A DNA stretch of 64,000 nt, from assembly GCF_016808095.1 (NCBI RefSeq), contig NC_068978.1, positions 21,568,806 to 21,632,805 on the forward strand, written 5' to 3'. The notes beneath the pieces are model-generated. The model saw only the letters and a list, made by a program, of their open reading frames with translations. It ran no database searches and was not told the DNA's origin. Positions 1 through 11,311 of this stretch are shown here, piece by piece. Position numbers and translations under genes: made by a program. This DNA is from Vigna angularis (lineage: Eukaryota > Streptophyta > Magnoliopsida > Fabales > Fabaceae). How positions within the stretch are numbered: the first letter of the stretch is position 1; every line of letters starts with the position of its first letter.

Positions 1-1296
1 TGGAATACACTGTTTCCTTGAAGAATATTCTTAATTTTTTATGTGAATATATATGGCACAGTACTTTGTTATCATTGTGTTAGTAATTTAATCCAAAAAG
101 AGATAGAAATTACGTGTTATTCATTCAAAATGAAAGGTAGTTAGTTATGCTGTATGACTTCTTGGACATATTTTATCTTGTATTAGTTTCCTTTCCTATC
201 ATTCTTCATGCAAACATAAAGGATTTTTGTGGCGGATTCTAAGAGTTATAGATTATCATTACTATGATGTTTTGTCATTTTCTGTTCAGTAGGCTGGAAA
301 ACTGTTGCTAAATATGCAAGTTCTACGTATTATCTTGTTTTTTATTTTTACTAGATCATGTGCATCCTATAGCTTGCTGCCTTTGTTGGTCCATATTATT
401 TGGTATGCTCATAAGCACCAAAGAAATGCCATCTGTGTTCATAAGTGCAAAATTCAAGGAGATCTGAGTGTTCTTTTTCAAAGATTCATCTTTGTGCTGT
501 TTTAATCTGGAAGGGCTTGTTAACTTTTTATCTGTATTGAGAAAATACCACTGTGTTAAAGGTTTCAATACCCAAAAATATCCAGGGGAATGAATCTACT
601 AGTAAGATGGGGATGTTAAATATCGAGGTTAACCTGGAAATGTGGAAAAGGGATAGTTGCTTTGTTTATTGACATAGAATAAATGAACGGGAATTTAGCC
701 ATAAAATATTCAGTTTAACTCCATTCTTAGTGAAAGAAGAGGCAATTTAAGATAGTATATTGCTTGATAGAAAAAAAAAACTGAGTATCAATACTATATG
801 TATTGATGGTGTTATTCTCCAATCAAATTGGTGTTGTATCTTTGAAATCAATCCTGATTTTATTTTCTAAGAAGAAAGTTGCAATTATTGGTTTTGATTG
901 GTGAACAATAACAATATTGACTATAATGTTCATCACACTTTTCTCCTAAATGACTTGGAGATTTTATATCCATTAGAACTGTGATAAGTAGTATGGTCCT
1001 GGACAAATGGTATAGGCATGATGGAAGATTTTTTATATCCAAAATGATTGAAAATTCCATTTTGGACTGTGTTTGATTGGAACATACATGGTTGAAAAGT
1101 TTTTCACCTCTGTATTTGCCTGGCTTACATTGTGCTTGTGGTGATCAGAAGTTGGGCTTTCCATCCAAATCTAACTTTGAAATCAAATGCCAATCTCGTG
1201 TGTAGTTTTAGCCATGAAGTGAGACTTCGTTGACACAAAATGGAGGGTAGGGACAAGCTGTAATTCTCTTAAGAATTCCTCTAGGAGTGTGTGTAA

Positions 1297-1327
<31 letters not shown>

Positions 1328-1843
1328 TCACGTTGAAGCAACACATTTTCTAGTTTATTATTTCTTGCAAATTAAAACTATGTCTGCAATTGATTAAAAC
1401 TAGTTCCAATACCCCAAAACTATGAAGCAACAAGTGGTGGAGAAAAGTCCTAAATTTATGTTAAGTGGGAAACTTTAGCCGTTAGGCATGTTTATATAGA
1501 ATGCATATTTTGTAATATACGTCTAAAAATAATACATGTGAGACAGTGAATTATCATCGTAAATGGTTCTGATATCATGGAGAATTTTCTTCACGTCATT
1601 GACTAGTTGCGTCAAAAATAGAAGGATATTTATTGCATGGCATATACTAATCTATGTTCTTGAAAATAAGGACCCAGTTGTTTTAATATTCAATAAGCAA
1701 CTGGCTTCTTTACATAGAGAAGGAATAAAAGTGATTCCCCTGTTTTTTATTTGTTGACTTTACGTATTTTAAAACTAATAGCAAGTTGGAATAGTAAATT
1801 GAGTTAACTGAGTAAATAATCTACTAGTTTTATTATTCTGTAG
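1..1843 (+). other. Probable intron of the DnaJ gene, no exon recognised
   Basis: This AT-rich stretch precedes the DnaJ terminal exon. I see no segment encoding the J-domain, the G/F-rich region or the first substrate-binding domain, so those exons are presumably further upstream. The stretch ends in a usable acceptor (TAG at 1841-1843). A short TA microsatellite lies at 1302-1328. The short open frames here show no family signature. Confidence 0.5.
1302..1328. repeat. (TA)n microsatellite
   Basis: An uninterrupted run of TA dinucleotides inside the presumed DnaJ intron. No coding or regulatory role is visible. Confidence 0.85.
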
Positions 1844-2285
1844 GAGGCCCACCACTGTAGAGGAAATTCTAACCATTGAGATCAAGCCAGGTTGGAAGAA
1901 AGGAACAAAAATAACTTTTCCAGAGAAGGGAAACGAACAAAGAGGAGTTATACCCGCTGATCTTGTTTTTATTATTGATGAAAAACCACATGGTGTCTTC
2001 AAAAGGGATGGCAATGATCTTGTTCTCACACAGAAAATATCCCTTGTTGAAGCTCTTACTGGTTACACGGCACAGCTGACAACTCTTGATGGCCGGAATC
2101 TTACCGTAACCACCAACTCCATCATCAGTCCGACATACGAAGAAGTGATCAAAGGAGAGGGTATGCCCATTCCCAAGGAACCTTCCAAAAGGGGAAACTT
2201 GAGGATCAAGTTCAATATCAAGTTCCCCTCTAGACTTACATCAGAGCAGAAAACTGGCATTAAACGATTATTGACATCTCCATAA
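1844..2285 (+). CDS. Type II DnaJ (HSP40) co-chaperone, terminal exon (partial)
   Basis: This last coding exon encodes 146 residues and a TAA stop (2283-2285) of a DnaJB/Sis1-type HSP40, a co-chaperone that delivers unfolded clients to HSP70 and stimulates its ATPase. The exon opens after TAG at 1841-1843; base 1844 completes a codon and the first full codon is AGG at 1845. Visible hallmarks of the DnaJ C-terminal substrate-binding region are EEILTIEIKPGWKKGTKITF, then GVIPADLVFIIDEKPHGVFK, a QKISLVEALTG stretch, and NLRIKFNIKFPSRLTSEQK near the end. There is no C-terminal farnesylation CaaX box, unlike type I plant DnaJ proteins. The J-domain with HPD and the G/F linker are not in the window. 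Family assignment is firm; the exact paralog is not resolved. Confidence 0.93.
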
Positions 2286-3189
2286 ACTCTGGTGATGCGT
2301 CTCCTTACCACATCAAATCGTGAAAGAGTGGAATTACTTACTCAGTTTTCAATTTTCATATGGAAATTCTTTCCTTTTGCGAGCTGGTTTCTGTTATTAG
2401 AACAGTTTATTAGAAGTTTGATATTTGTTGTTTCATATTTTGTCTAGTTTTTTGTTTCTCAATGAAAAAAATTCTCTCGACCAATTACCTACTTGTTTCT
2501 ACAGAAATGTTTTGGAAGATTTCATTATCTACGCTTGTAGATTAAGTCTTTATTTTTGTCATCACCCTTTTTGGCTGTATGGCTTGGTTAATCACTTATG
2601 CAATCCACGTAATGGAGGGTTGGTTGACTACCAATTCAACATGTGCATGTAAAGAAGACTTGCTCTTCAAGGTTGAGGGCTTTTTGGTCTTTTATTATGG
2701 AAGATTAGTGATCACATAACATGCTTTTAATCAAAATGATTTCTTCAAATATTGGCCATGTGTCACTTTACTAATGAAGAGGATTTCACCTTAATAGTGA
2801 TCATGTGTCTTCCTTTTAATGGAGAAGACTTTTCCGTGGTCTTTAAAATATTATAATTTTTTTTTTTACAATTTTGAGACACTTTTAAGGTTATCTAAAC
2901 TTATAAATAGAGTTGTCTTTTATCATATAAGTTTATCTTTGAATTTGAGTGTTGTTATGGTGTTAAAATTGTGTTATTATTCATCTTATGTTACCAAAGG
3001 TTAGAGTGTTTCTTATAAGTTTCTTCTAACCATTTTTTTTTCTAGAGTTAGTTCAACCTTTTCTTGAAAGTACACCAAGTATTATAGTAGTCTTTATATG
3101 TGTTTAAGTCATATAGTTTTGAGGAGAAGTCATCATCTCACCACATTAAACTCATTATTTGTGCACAATATTCTTGTCGTCATCAAGCT
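2286..3189. other. Intergenic, DnaJ 3' UTR and unassigned AT-rich DNA
   Basis: The proximal part should be the DnaJ 3' UTR. The remainder is AT-rich with only short frames lacking family motifs. I see no gene, RNA or clear transposon end here. Confidence 0.5.
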
Positions 3190-3600
3190 TCCGAAATCAT
3201 CAATGTTAACCTTGTCTTGTAGCTATTTTCGACTGGTCCAAATCAATTTCTTTTACACACAAAACAATGTCAAAAGCTAATATATTGTAAATGCATTCGA
3301 ATTTCAAATTTAAACCTCGTATAGGTTAGAGGTAAAAGAAATGTTTTTGTAATAAAATGAAATCCCTTTGAGACTAGTTTTCAACAAAAAACGAATCAAC
3401 ACATTTAGAGATTTTTTTCGAAAGTTTTGGAGAAAGTTATATGCAAAATAGTTAACAAAGGTTAGAGATGCCAGAATGTAGTCATCAATGTTTTCTAGGT
3501 TTTGTGTGGTTGTTTTGAGATGTTTTTGAAGTACCTAAAAAACATTAGAAGAGAAGGTTAAATAGTGTTAATGAAAAAAAAATTCGCAACCCTTCTAATA
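3190..3600 (+). mobile_element. Fragment related to the 5' internal leader of the 15.4-20.5 kb gypsy element
   Basis: This block aligns by eye with 16440-16640, just inside the 5' LTR of the gypsy element. Shared pieces in the same order include CCTTTGAG...CTAGTTT, an AAAGTTATA-like piece, AACAAAGGT, then GTCATC/GTCATT. The copies are clearly diverged. No LTR or target duplication was found around it, so it is an old truncated relic. Confidence 0.55.
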
Positions 3601-3779
3601 TAGCACGTCTGTCGAGTTTTGGATTTAACAAATGAATACTTAAATGCTCGACCTTGTAAATGATTCTGAATTATAGTTGTTTTTAACTTGTTTTTAACGT
3701 GTTCTTCAAAACATACATTGTACAGTTTATAAGAACTTCCTTAGTTGAATAAGAATCGTTTAGTGAGGAAGTTTCTTGT

Positions 3780-4300
3780 CTGTTGAAATAAAAACGTTGT
3801 TGCATGTTTTATGAGAAAAGAGTTTAGACAAAAAGATGAACAACAATTGCACAGGTATTTTATACTGGTTTGCTCCAATTGAGCTTCCTCTAGTCTCCTC
3901 CGCAGAGGGTTTCACTCTAATCTTCAATATTACAACTGATTATTCGCACCACTCTTGGTTTTCTCAGTCAGCGAATAACCTCTTGTTACCCTAGACTGAG
4001 TGGGTATTCACACCACTCCTAGTCTTCTCAGTCAGCGAGTAACCTCCTGTTACCCTAGACTCGATGAGTATTCGCACCACTCTTGGTACTAGACAACCTT
4101 ACCTAGATTTCCTTAACTTCATAGAGTTCAACAAGTGTTTTAATTCTCTTCAGAATTGCAATCAACAATTGCTTACAAGTCGTTCACACTATTACTCTCA
4201 TAGAGAGGATGTGATTACAATACAATGTCGTCTAAACACTCACAAGTGTTTTTCTCATTCTCTCTTTCTTACAACAATAACAAAATATTACAAATGTTAA
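3780..4300. mobile_element. LTR-like relic with 64 bp tandem repeats
   Basis: A non-coding block containing a motif of the kind TATACTGGTT seen in legume LTRs and about 2.3 copies of a 64 bp tandem unit. It resembles 26210-26740 in layout: a primer-like lead, tandem units around CACTCCTGGT, then AATTCTCTT...AGAAT and an AAGAGAGGATGTG-like end. Element ends are not resolved. Confidence 0.55.
3941..4090. repeat. 64 bp tandem repeat, about 2.3 units
   Basis: Units start at 3941, 4005 and 4069 with TATTCGCACC or TATTCACACC, followed by ACTC(T/C)T, CTCAGTCAGCGA and TGTTACCCTAGACT. The third unit is partial. The spacing is exactly 64 bp. Confidence 0.85.
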
Positions 4301-4309
4301 AAAAGAAGT

Positions 4310-5553
4310 GCTTAGTTTCTCACACCAAGAGGGGGGTGAATTGGTGAAGCGTAAAAATATAAGCTTTCAAAATCTTTTTCGCAAAATAGGATGTCTTTAC
4401 GTTTTTCTTGAATCATAAGTTAAATGGTTTGAAATGCAGCAGTTCACTTAATCGAATACAATAAAAGGTTAATCGACTGTAATGAAAAAGTGTAGGGGTC
4501 AGAGAATTCAAACGCTGGTTTTTATACTGGTTCGGCCAAGCCTACATCTAGTGTCCTTCCAACCACAGGAAGCAAATGCACTATAAAGATCAAGGTTTTT
4601 ACAGCGACCTCACGTAAAAAATGTAAAACACCTCTATAACCCTCTAATATAATACAAGCAGTAAACAATACAGACACGCAACAAGAACACCCTATTCTAC
4701 TCAAACCCTTTGAGGCATCCTCAAAGTCAAGAACACAGTTCTTCTTCCAAGCCAATCTTCACAGTAAATCTCTTCGTGTAGATTGATCACACGTTCAATA
4801 CCCAGTAAATCTTGCTTCTCAAGAAACCTCTAAGCCTTGATCACCACGGTCAATCTCTTGTTCTTGAAGCTTTTCTTTTCCTCTGTAAGACACACAGCGT
4901 TTTCTGAAAGATATGAAAATGTTAATTCTCCAAAAGTTCTTACAGAATTCACAGCGTCAATTTATAGTATTACACACATCAGACGCATTTTAATCTAATC
5001 GAATACACTTTGCAGTTATAACAGACTAACAACAATCACAACATTTAATTGAATGCACATTTAATACAATCGACTCATAATAAATGCTTGGTCAATATAT
5101 TTAAAAATATGACCGTTATGTCAGTTGTGACAAGCATTTAAGAGTTTTCAAAAACTTAACAGACTTAATCGAATACAAGAAGCATATAGTCGATTAAGTA
5201 AAAACACTTAGAACAATTTTTGAAAACTTTTCTCTTCAAAATATCTCACAGCACACTTGAAAAGAGTTTGTGCAAACCCACGAATTTTAATTGATTCATC
5301 CCACAATGTAATCGACTTAAAATTGTTGGTTTGCCAACCATTAAAGTTCAACCAAAGATTTTGTGGTTTTTCATTTCCGAACACTTATGTTAAGCATACA
5401 CATATAAAATCACATATTAAACATAGTGGTATGCTTTAAACAACACAATAATGTTCACACATATGCTTGTACAGATATAACACAGTAAGCAAAAGCATAT
5501 AACATGTGTAACACAGTATACACATGTGTTATTATTAATTATGTGTTGTCATC
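4310..5553 (-). repeat. 3' LTR of the SIRE-like element
   Basis: A non-coding block of about 1.2 kb between the polypurine region and unrelated flanking DNA. The right edge reads ATGATGACAACACA on the - strand, typical of an LTR start; the left edge near 4310-4345 carries the C-rich TTCACCCCCCTCTTGG seen near LTR ends of this family. The motif ATCGA recurs many times. No second LTR is present, so both borders are approximate. Confidence 0.6.
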
Positions 5554-5600
5554 ATCAAAAATACAATCATCACTGAGATTGTGTGGGTTTAGCTAAACAT

Positions 5601-5926
5601 GTGCTCCCCCTATCAACAATCTCAATAATCTCCCCCTTTTTTGATGATGCACAACCATGATTAATAAAACCATGTTCGTACACACATTCACAATCACAGA
5701 TTATATCAAATTCTCCAATTACATCAAATTCTCCCCCTTTGGGCATTATCAAAAAAGATATACAATTTGAAATTGAAATATTGATAGTCAATCAGTTAGA
5801 GATGCATCAGTTATAGAACAGAATGATCTAGATGCTCCCCCTATCAATGACAGTCACATGACATTTATGTTTTCTCCTCCTTAATGAAAATGTGAACTAA
5901 TCATCAATATGCAATTCTCCCCCTGT
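5601..5926 (-). other. Cluster of five polypurine tracts in the SIRE-like 3' region
   Basis: On the - strand the motif GGGGGAG or GGGGGAGC/A occurs at about 5605-5610, 5630-5636, 5731-5737, 5834-5841 and 5917-5923. A polypurine tract primes plus-strand DNA synthesis; the one nearest the LTR is the expected functional one. Multiple tracts are characteristic of SIRE-type elements. Confidence 0.65.
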
Positions 5927-6461
5927 CATTATGCATGTATTAATCTTCAAATCACAAGTACATAATGGAGACATATCAGAGTAAGTATCAGAGCATATAA
6001 AAGCATATTCAAGCAATGTATCAGATCAAATTTTATCACTTCCTGCTTAAGCAGATTGATACATGATGAATTATCAAAACATTTTAATCTCTTATTATCT
6101 CATTAATCATATACACATTGGATAAACATAGAGATATAAGATGAATAAATATTCAACAGATAGTCAAACAAGGTTTAAAGCTATCAGATATCATAAGTTT
6201 GGAAACTTCAAACCCAATGACTAAATCCAATTGATTTGAATATCATCATAATCGACTTCTTTGCTGTACAATATTGTTGAATTTCCATTTGATCTCAGAC
6301 AGCAAGCATTGTTTCCGCATAACCTTTCAGGCTTTTCCAGATCAAGCCTTTTAGCATTAATGCAGTACAATAATTAACACAATTATTGTATGAATATGCA
6401 ATGATGTGAATGTAACAATAAAGTGATTTATTGCTTTCATACACACAGATTAATCGATTAA

Positions 6462-6818
6462 TCACTTTATGCTATTGTCATCCATAATCCCTAATTCATT
6501 TCTAATTGTATAAAATCTTTCCTTATTCAAAGGTTTTGAGAAAATATCAACCCATTGATGTAAGGTATCTACATATTCGACCTTAATTTTACCCTTGAGG
6601 ATGTGGTCTCTTATGAAATTATGCCTTATTTCAATATGCTTAGTTTTAGAATGAAGAACAGGGTTCTTAGTCAGATTTATTACACTTGTGTTGTTACATT
6701 TTAAAGGAATATGGTCTAATGAAATGCCATCATCTTCTAGCTGGCTCTTAATCCAAAGAGACTGAGCACAACAGCTTCCAGCTGCTATGTACTCGGCTTC
6801 TGTGGTAGATAATTCCAC
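6462..6818 (-). pseudogene. Ty1/copia RNase H C-terminal part
   Basis: The - strand frame of 118 codons carries the copia RNase H signature STTEAEYIAAGSCCAQSLWI, the C-terminal KTKHIEIRHNFIRDH segment and the closing VDIFSKPLNKERF motif. RNase H removes the RNA strand during reverse transcription. The frame is closed upstream by stops, so it is separated from RT. The frame then ends naturally at the polyprotein C terminus. Confidence 0.85.
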
Positions 6819-6977
6819 ACAAGCTTGTCTCTTTGAATGCCAGGAAACTAGTGAACATCCTAACAGATGACATGTACCACTAGTGCTCTTTTTGTCTAGC
6901 TTACAGCCACCAAAATCTGAATCATTGTATCCTTCAAGAAAAATGTTTGAACCACTAGGATACCACAGTCCAAGATT

Positions 6978-7841
6978 CTAGGTTTCGTTTAAGTATTTCA
7001 AAATTCTTTTTACAACAGTTAAGTGTGATTTTTTTGGTTGAGACTGAAACCTAGCACAGAGACAAACACTATGCATGATATCTGGTCTACTAGCAGTTAA
7101 GTACAATAGAGATTTGATCATACCTCTGTACATTTTCTGGTCTATAGCATTGCCTTTCTCATCAAGGTCCAGATAGCAGTTGGTTGCCATAGGTGTTGTA
7201 GCTTCTTTGCAATCAAGCATTTTGTACTTCTTCAATAAGTCAGTGCAGTATTTAGATTGATGTATAAAGATACCATTCTTATTCTGCTTAACTTGAAGCC
7301 CCAAAAAGTATGTAAGTTCACTCATCATGGACATCTCGAACTCTTGCTACATAGTCTTAGAAAACTCTTTGCATAAAATAGGATTAGTTGAACCAAATAT
7401 AATATCATCAACATAATTTGTACATGTAATCTATCCTTTTTTGGAATTCTTAATGAAAAGAGTTGAATCTACTTTACCCCTAGTGAATCACTTCTTCATC
7501 AGAAATTCACTTATACGCTCGTACCAACACCTTACCGCTTGTTTCAGTCCATATAGTGCCTTTTTCAATTTGAAGAAAAAATTTGGATGCTCATAATCTT
7601 GAAATCCTGGTGGTTGTTCCGCATAGACTTCTTCCTTGATATATCCATTTAGGAACGCACTCTTGACATCCATTTCGTACAACTTAAACTTCATTACCGA
7701 TGCAATAGCAAGCAGAATTCTTACTGCTTTCAATCTAGCTACAAGTGCATAAGTCTCATCATAATCGATTCCCTCTTCTTGACTGTAGCCTTTTGCAACC
7801 AACCTTGCCTTGTTTTTGATGATTTCTCCTGAGTCATCCAT
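6978..7841 (-). pseudogene. Ty1/copia reverse transcriptase, broken frame
   Basis: Two - strand segments (7841-7488 and 7334-6978) encode copia RT. The first shows KARLVAKGYSQEEGIDYDET, MDVKSAFLNG with the first catalytic aspartate, and KKALYGLKQAVRCWYERI. The second shows SELTYFLGLQVKQ and later PDIMHSVCLCARFQSQPKKSH. The YVDD-type catalytic box expected between them falls in 7487-7335, where the frame is interrupted. The enzyme is not functional as read. Confidence 0.85.
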
Positions 7842-8265
7842 TTTATTTCTGAAAAGCCACTTTGTACCTATTACCTATAGATTCTCTGTTCTTGGAACCA
7901 GTTCCCACACGTTGTTTCTTTTGAACTGATTCAGCTCCTCTTGCATAGCCATCGTCCAATTTTCATCTGCAAGCGCAACCTCAATGTTCTTGGGTTCAAT
8001 CTTAGAAACACACGCTACATTCATGCAGAATTGATTTAGTTGTCGTTTGGTGGAAACTCCTCTCGTGATATCACCAATGATGTTGCTTGTCGAGACATTT
8101 CTTGGTGTTTTCCACTCCTTAATCGATTCAGCTCTGGGAGGATTGATTACATTCTTAGAGTTTTCCTCTTCCGGAATTTCTTCATTTTATTCTTCCTCTC
8201 CAGCGGAATTACCTGCATCTATAGACTTTATAGATTGTACAAGATTAGTGGAAGTATCAATATAC

Positions 8266-8848
8266 TCATCGAAAGCTACATGTATAGCCAATAAAAATAG
8301 CCTCATCGGCTTTGGAATCAAACTTACCAAGGCTTTGCTTACCATTGTTTAGAAAAAAACACTTACATCCACCTATCCGCAGATGAGAGATGTTAGGCTT
8401 TCTTCCTTTGAACAGCTCATAAGGAGTCAACTTCAACAATGACCTTATTACAGTTATGTTTAGTACATAGCATGTTGTACTTACAGCGTCTGCCCAGAAG
8501 TATTTGGGTAAGTCCCTTTCGTTTAGCATGGTTCTTGCCAGTTCTTCTAATGCTCTATTCTTCCTTTCCACAACTCCATTCTGCTGAGGTGTTCTTGGTG
8601 CAGAGAAGTTGTGAGAGATTCCCATTTCCGCACAATATTCATAAAACACTTCATTCTGGAATTCTTTGCCATGGTCACTTCTGATGGATTTTATTCTAAG
8701 CTCCTTTTCATTTTGTATAACAACAGCAAATTTCTTAAACACCCTGAAAATCTCACTCGGGGCAGAAATAAAGAAAGTCCAAGTGTAACGAGAATAGTCA
8801 TCAACAATCACTAAACCATACAAATTACCTTTGAGACTTCTAACTCTG
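8266..8848 (-). pseudogene. Ty1/copia integrase core, truncated
   Basis: The - strand frame shows the integrase core: LYGLVIVDDYSRYTWTFFI (first catalytic Asp region), IRSDHGKEFQN (second Asp) and SAPRTPQQNGVVERKNR (catalytic Glu). It ends with LRIGGCKCFFLN and KFDSKADEAIFIGY. The zinc-binding HHCC part that should precede the core is missing because the sequence changes to LTR at about 8849. Residues upstream of RSLKGN in the same frame belong to the neighbouring LTR. Confidence 0.85.
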
Positions 8849-9129
8849 TGATAAGCTGTCGTTGAAGCTATCAAATTAATACTACTTTTCAAGGCAACTT
8901 CAGTATTGCCAAGTAGTATAAGAAGGTAGATAGGGCTAAAGTAACCCTGAGTCGTCTCCCAACGAACACGGAATTGCTTTTGAATATCTGACTCTTATGC
9001 TATGCAATGCTTAGGAATAAAAATGATGTTTGGAGAATGTTTAAAGAACAAATAATAAACTTAAAAATAGTTATGATTAAATAGGCTAATTCCACTGCTT
9101 TTCCAAGATAGATTCATCATCGGTTATTC

Positions 9130-9500
9130 ACGGATAATTGTTCAATTGATTATTGTTTAAGTTCCAAATTAATTAAAGTACATTCTTAATTAATTTGAGG
9201 GCGATCATGCATTTAACCAAAGTAAATTCTCAATCAAATGCAAAACCTTTCTAGATTATTCACAATAAATTCAACCAAAGTACATTCTCAATCAAATTCT
9301 ATTGTGTTTAATCATGTCTATTCTTAGATCTCCTAACCAAATTAAAAACTAATCAATCAAAGTAAATTCTCAATTGATTATAGTTGAAATTATTACTAAT
9401 CAATCAAAGTACATTCTCAATTGATAGTAGAAACCATTTAATCATATGAAAGTTCCTAAATTAAATCAAAGTAGATTCTCAATTAAACCTAGAAACCCTA
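9130..9500. repeat. Interspersed short repeat CAAAGTAnATTCTCAAT
   Basis: The phrase AAAGTA(C/A/G)ATTCTCAAT recurs at least seven times, separated by AATTGAT- and AATCAA-like words at irregular intervals. It lies inside the LTR-like block. It could be a decayed tandem array or a secondary-structure element; function is unknown. Confidence 0.7.
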
Positions 9501-10079
9501 GAACTCATATAATCAATATGCATGTAGATTCAAACACATTATGATGCAAAAATCTTTGCTTTTAATTTGATAGAGAGATGAAAGACATAGAGAGAGAGAG
9601 AACAACTTAAATCAATAATCAAAGTAAACAATTGCATTAAATCACTCTAACCTCAGAATCCATAATAGAATTACAGCAGAATAGCCCTAGATGCTTAGTT
9701 CTCCATGAATGAAGTTGAATACAAGATGAAAGAAAAGTGAGAGGAGTATGAGAGAATGAATTGCATTAAGTGAAGTCTCTGGGTCTCTTTATATAGGGCT
9801 TGATTGGGCTTGGACTCTGAATAGTTTGTTGATAAGATATTTTCTGTTGATATATTATATCTTCCAAATAACTAAAAGATTTGAATAATTATAACATTAT
9901 TTGGAAGATATTTTCTGTTGATATTCTTTAATTAAATTAATTTAACAACTGAATTTTATCTTTTAACTTTTCTAACTTTCTAAATTTGTCCAAATGCCCT
10001 GAAACTTCCCTTATCTGCACTTTAACCCCTTCTGAATTTCTGAAATTGCAAGAAAGCCCCTCAGTTGACCAGACTTTGA

Positions 10080-10750
10080 CTAGAGAAGGCTTATTGACCA
10101 ACTTTGACCAGAGGAGGACGCGCCCAATGGGAGCTCGACACGTGTCAGGCTCCTTCCTTCCCAAAATTAGGGTTCAGAATTGGGGAAAGGGCTTCCCCCT
10201 CTGCCTCTGCTTGCGGCGGCTGCTTTGACGAGGAGATGGTGGATGACGGTCCTTGCGGCGGCGGCTCAACGAGGAGATGGTGCGGTGAGGATGAAGGTCG
10301 CAGCGACAGCTGTTGATGATGAGGGCGGCGACGGATCTCGCGAGGAAGACGAACGGTGGCTGTGGAAGAAGCTTGCGTCAATGGAGGAGAAGACAAAGAT
10401 GGAGGTGCGATGGTGATGCGCGACGGAGGATGGAGGCAGCTTCACGGTGGCGGTCTTGGTGCGTGGTTGCGGTCATGGTAGCGGCGAGGATGGTGACGGC
10501 GGCATGGCAGTGGCGTTGGGCTTGCGGCGGCGGTGGCACGGTAGTGTCGCGGCGTCTTGGTTGAGGCACCGTGGTGTCCGTTGATGCGCCGGCGAGAAAG
10601 GAAGGAGATGATGTTCTGGCCGTGGCGGCGACTTGCGGCATTGGCGGGAGCAGAACGACGGCTGACGGCATTGGCGGCTAGGGTTTCTGTGGAGAAGGTG
10701 GAAGATGATACTCATGGGTTAGGGCTGACGTGGCGGAACATGGTTGGCTA
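10080..10750. other. GC-rich, triplet-biased island inside LTR sequence
   Basis: This section is strongly enriched in GGCGGC/GGTGGC-like triplets while both flanks are AT-rich. Open frames on both strands are by-products of the low stop frequency; none shows a recognised domain, and they are rich in R/A/G or H/P/S depending on strand. It may be part of the LTR U3 region or a captured fragment of a host gene leader. Confidence 0.5.
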
Positions 10751-11287
10751 GATCTGTGTGGGGAGGAATTGGACACGTGGCATGATCTGGTGGAGTCTAG
10801 CTTAGGAGGGGTATGGGTAGGGAAATTTAGGAGGTGTATTTAGAATAGGGTTACTGTTAGGCTTAGTATTGGGCCTGTTTAAGAGAAGAGGGGTGTATAT
10901 AGGGAAATTAGGAGGTGCAAGGGTAAAAGTTGTCTGTTTGGCCCATCTGTACATTATTTTCCAAATAAAACCTGATTTTGGGCCTTGAATTGTCATTTGA
11001 ACCAATAAAACTTATATTCTCAGCTGCACAAATTTTGTACAGATTCATAATTGCAACAATTTTGGGCCTTGATTTTGGGCCTTGAATTGTCATATTGTCC
11101 AGACCTCTAAGAAGAGATTCATAAATTTTGATGCTTCTAGTCGGAATTGTACCCTACATACACTAGAGAACAAAACACTAGAGCACCCAATTAACACCAA
11201 TAGATAAAAACAAAAATTAAAAACAATAAATAAAAAATAAAGTTTAATTGGTTAAGAATCACACAAAAGTATAGTTTAAACCACGAG

Positions 11288-11305
11288 TCCTCGGCAACGG
11301 CGCCA
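11288..11305 (-). promoter_or_regulatory. Primer-binding site, tRNA-Asp type
   Basis: On the - strand the sequence reads TGGCGCCGTTGCCGAGGA, the complement of the 3' end of plant tRNA-Asp with one or two mismatches. It lies six bases from the end of the LTR at 11312. This primer is typical of the Tat/Athila branch of Ty3/gypsy. It fixes the element's orientation as - strand. Confidence 0.85.
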
Positions 11306-11311
11306 AAAACT

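Larger units (their letters stand above)
4310..8848 (-). mobile_element. SIRE-like Ty1/copia retrotransposon, 5'-truncated
   Basis: Reading the - strand, the order is integrase (8848-8266), linker, reverse transcriptase (7841-6978), RNase H (6818-6462), a long non-coding 3' region with several polypurine tracts, and a 3' LTR (about 5553-4310). Gag, protease and the integrase zinc-binding part are missing because another LTR sequence starts at about 8849. The frames are broken by stops and frameshifts, so the copy is dead. Integrase before RT defines Ty1/copia; the G-rich tracts and long 3' non-coding region point to the SIRE/Maximus lineage. Lineage is inference. Confidence 0.85.
8849..11160 (-). 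mobile_element. Tat/Athila-like LTR sequence (solo or truncated) joined to the SIRE-like integrase
   Basis: The block starts with TGATAAGCTGTCG at 8849 and shares layout with the LTR at 11312-12643, including the CGTCTCCCAACGAACACGG / CGTTTCCCAAGAGACTCACGG piece just inside the left edge. A - strand TATA-like CCTATATAAAGAGA lies near 9790-9800. Short repeats of CAAAGTA(A/C)ATTCTCAATTGA fill 9130-9500, and a GC-rich section lies at 10080-10750. No primer site follows the left edge because copia sequence is there. The right border is uncertain, and no target duplication was found. Confidence 0.5.

Noticed and set aside
4064..4300. 78-codon frame over the tandem repeats
   Set aside because: Open by chance across repeat units; no family signature.
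10145..10671. Several overlapping frames on both strands around 10.1-10.7 kb
   Set aside because: They come from a GC-rich stretch with few stops; amino-acid makeup is low-complexity and no domain is visible on either strand.
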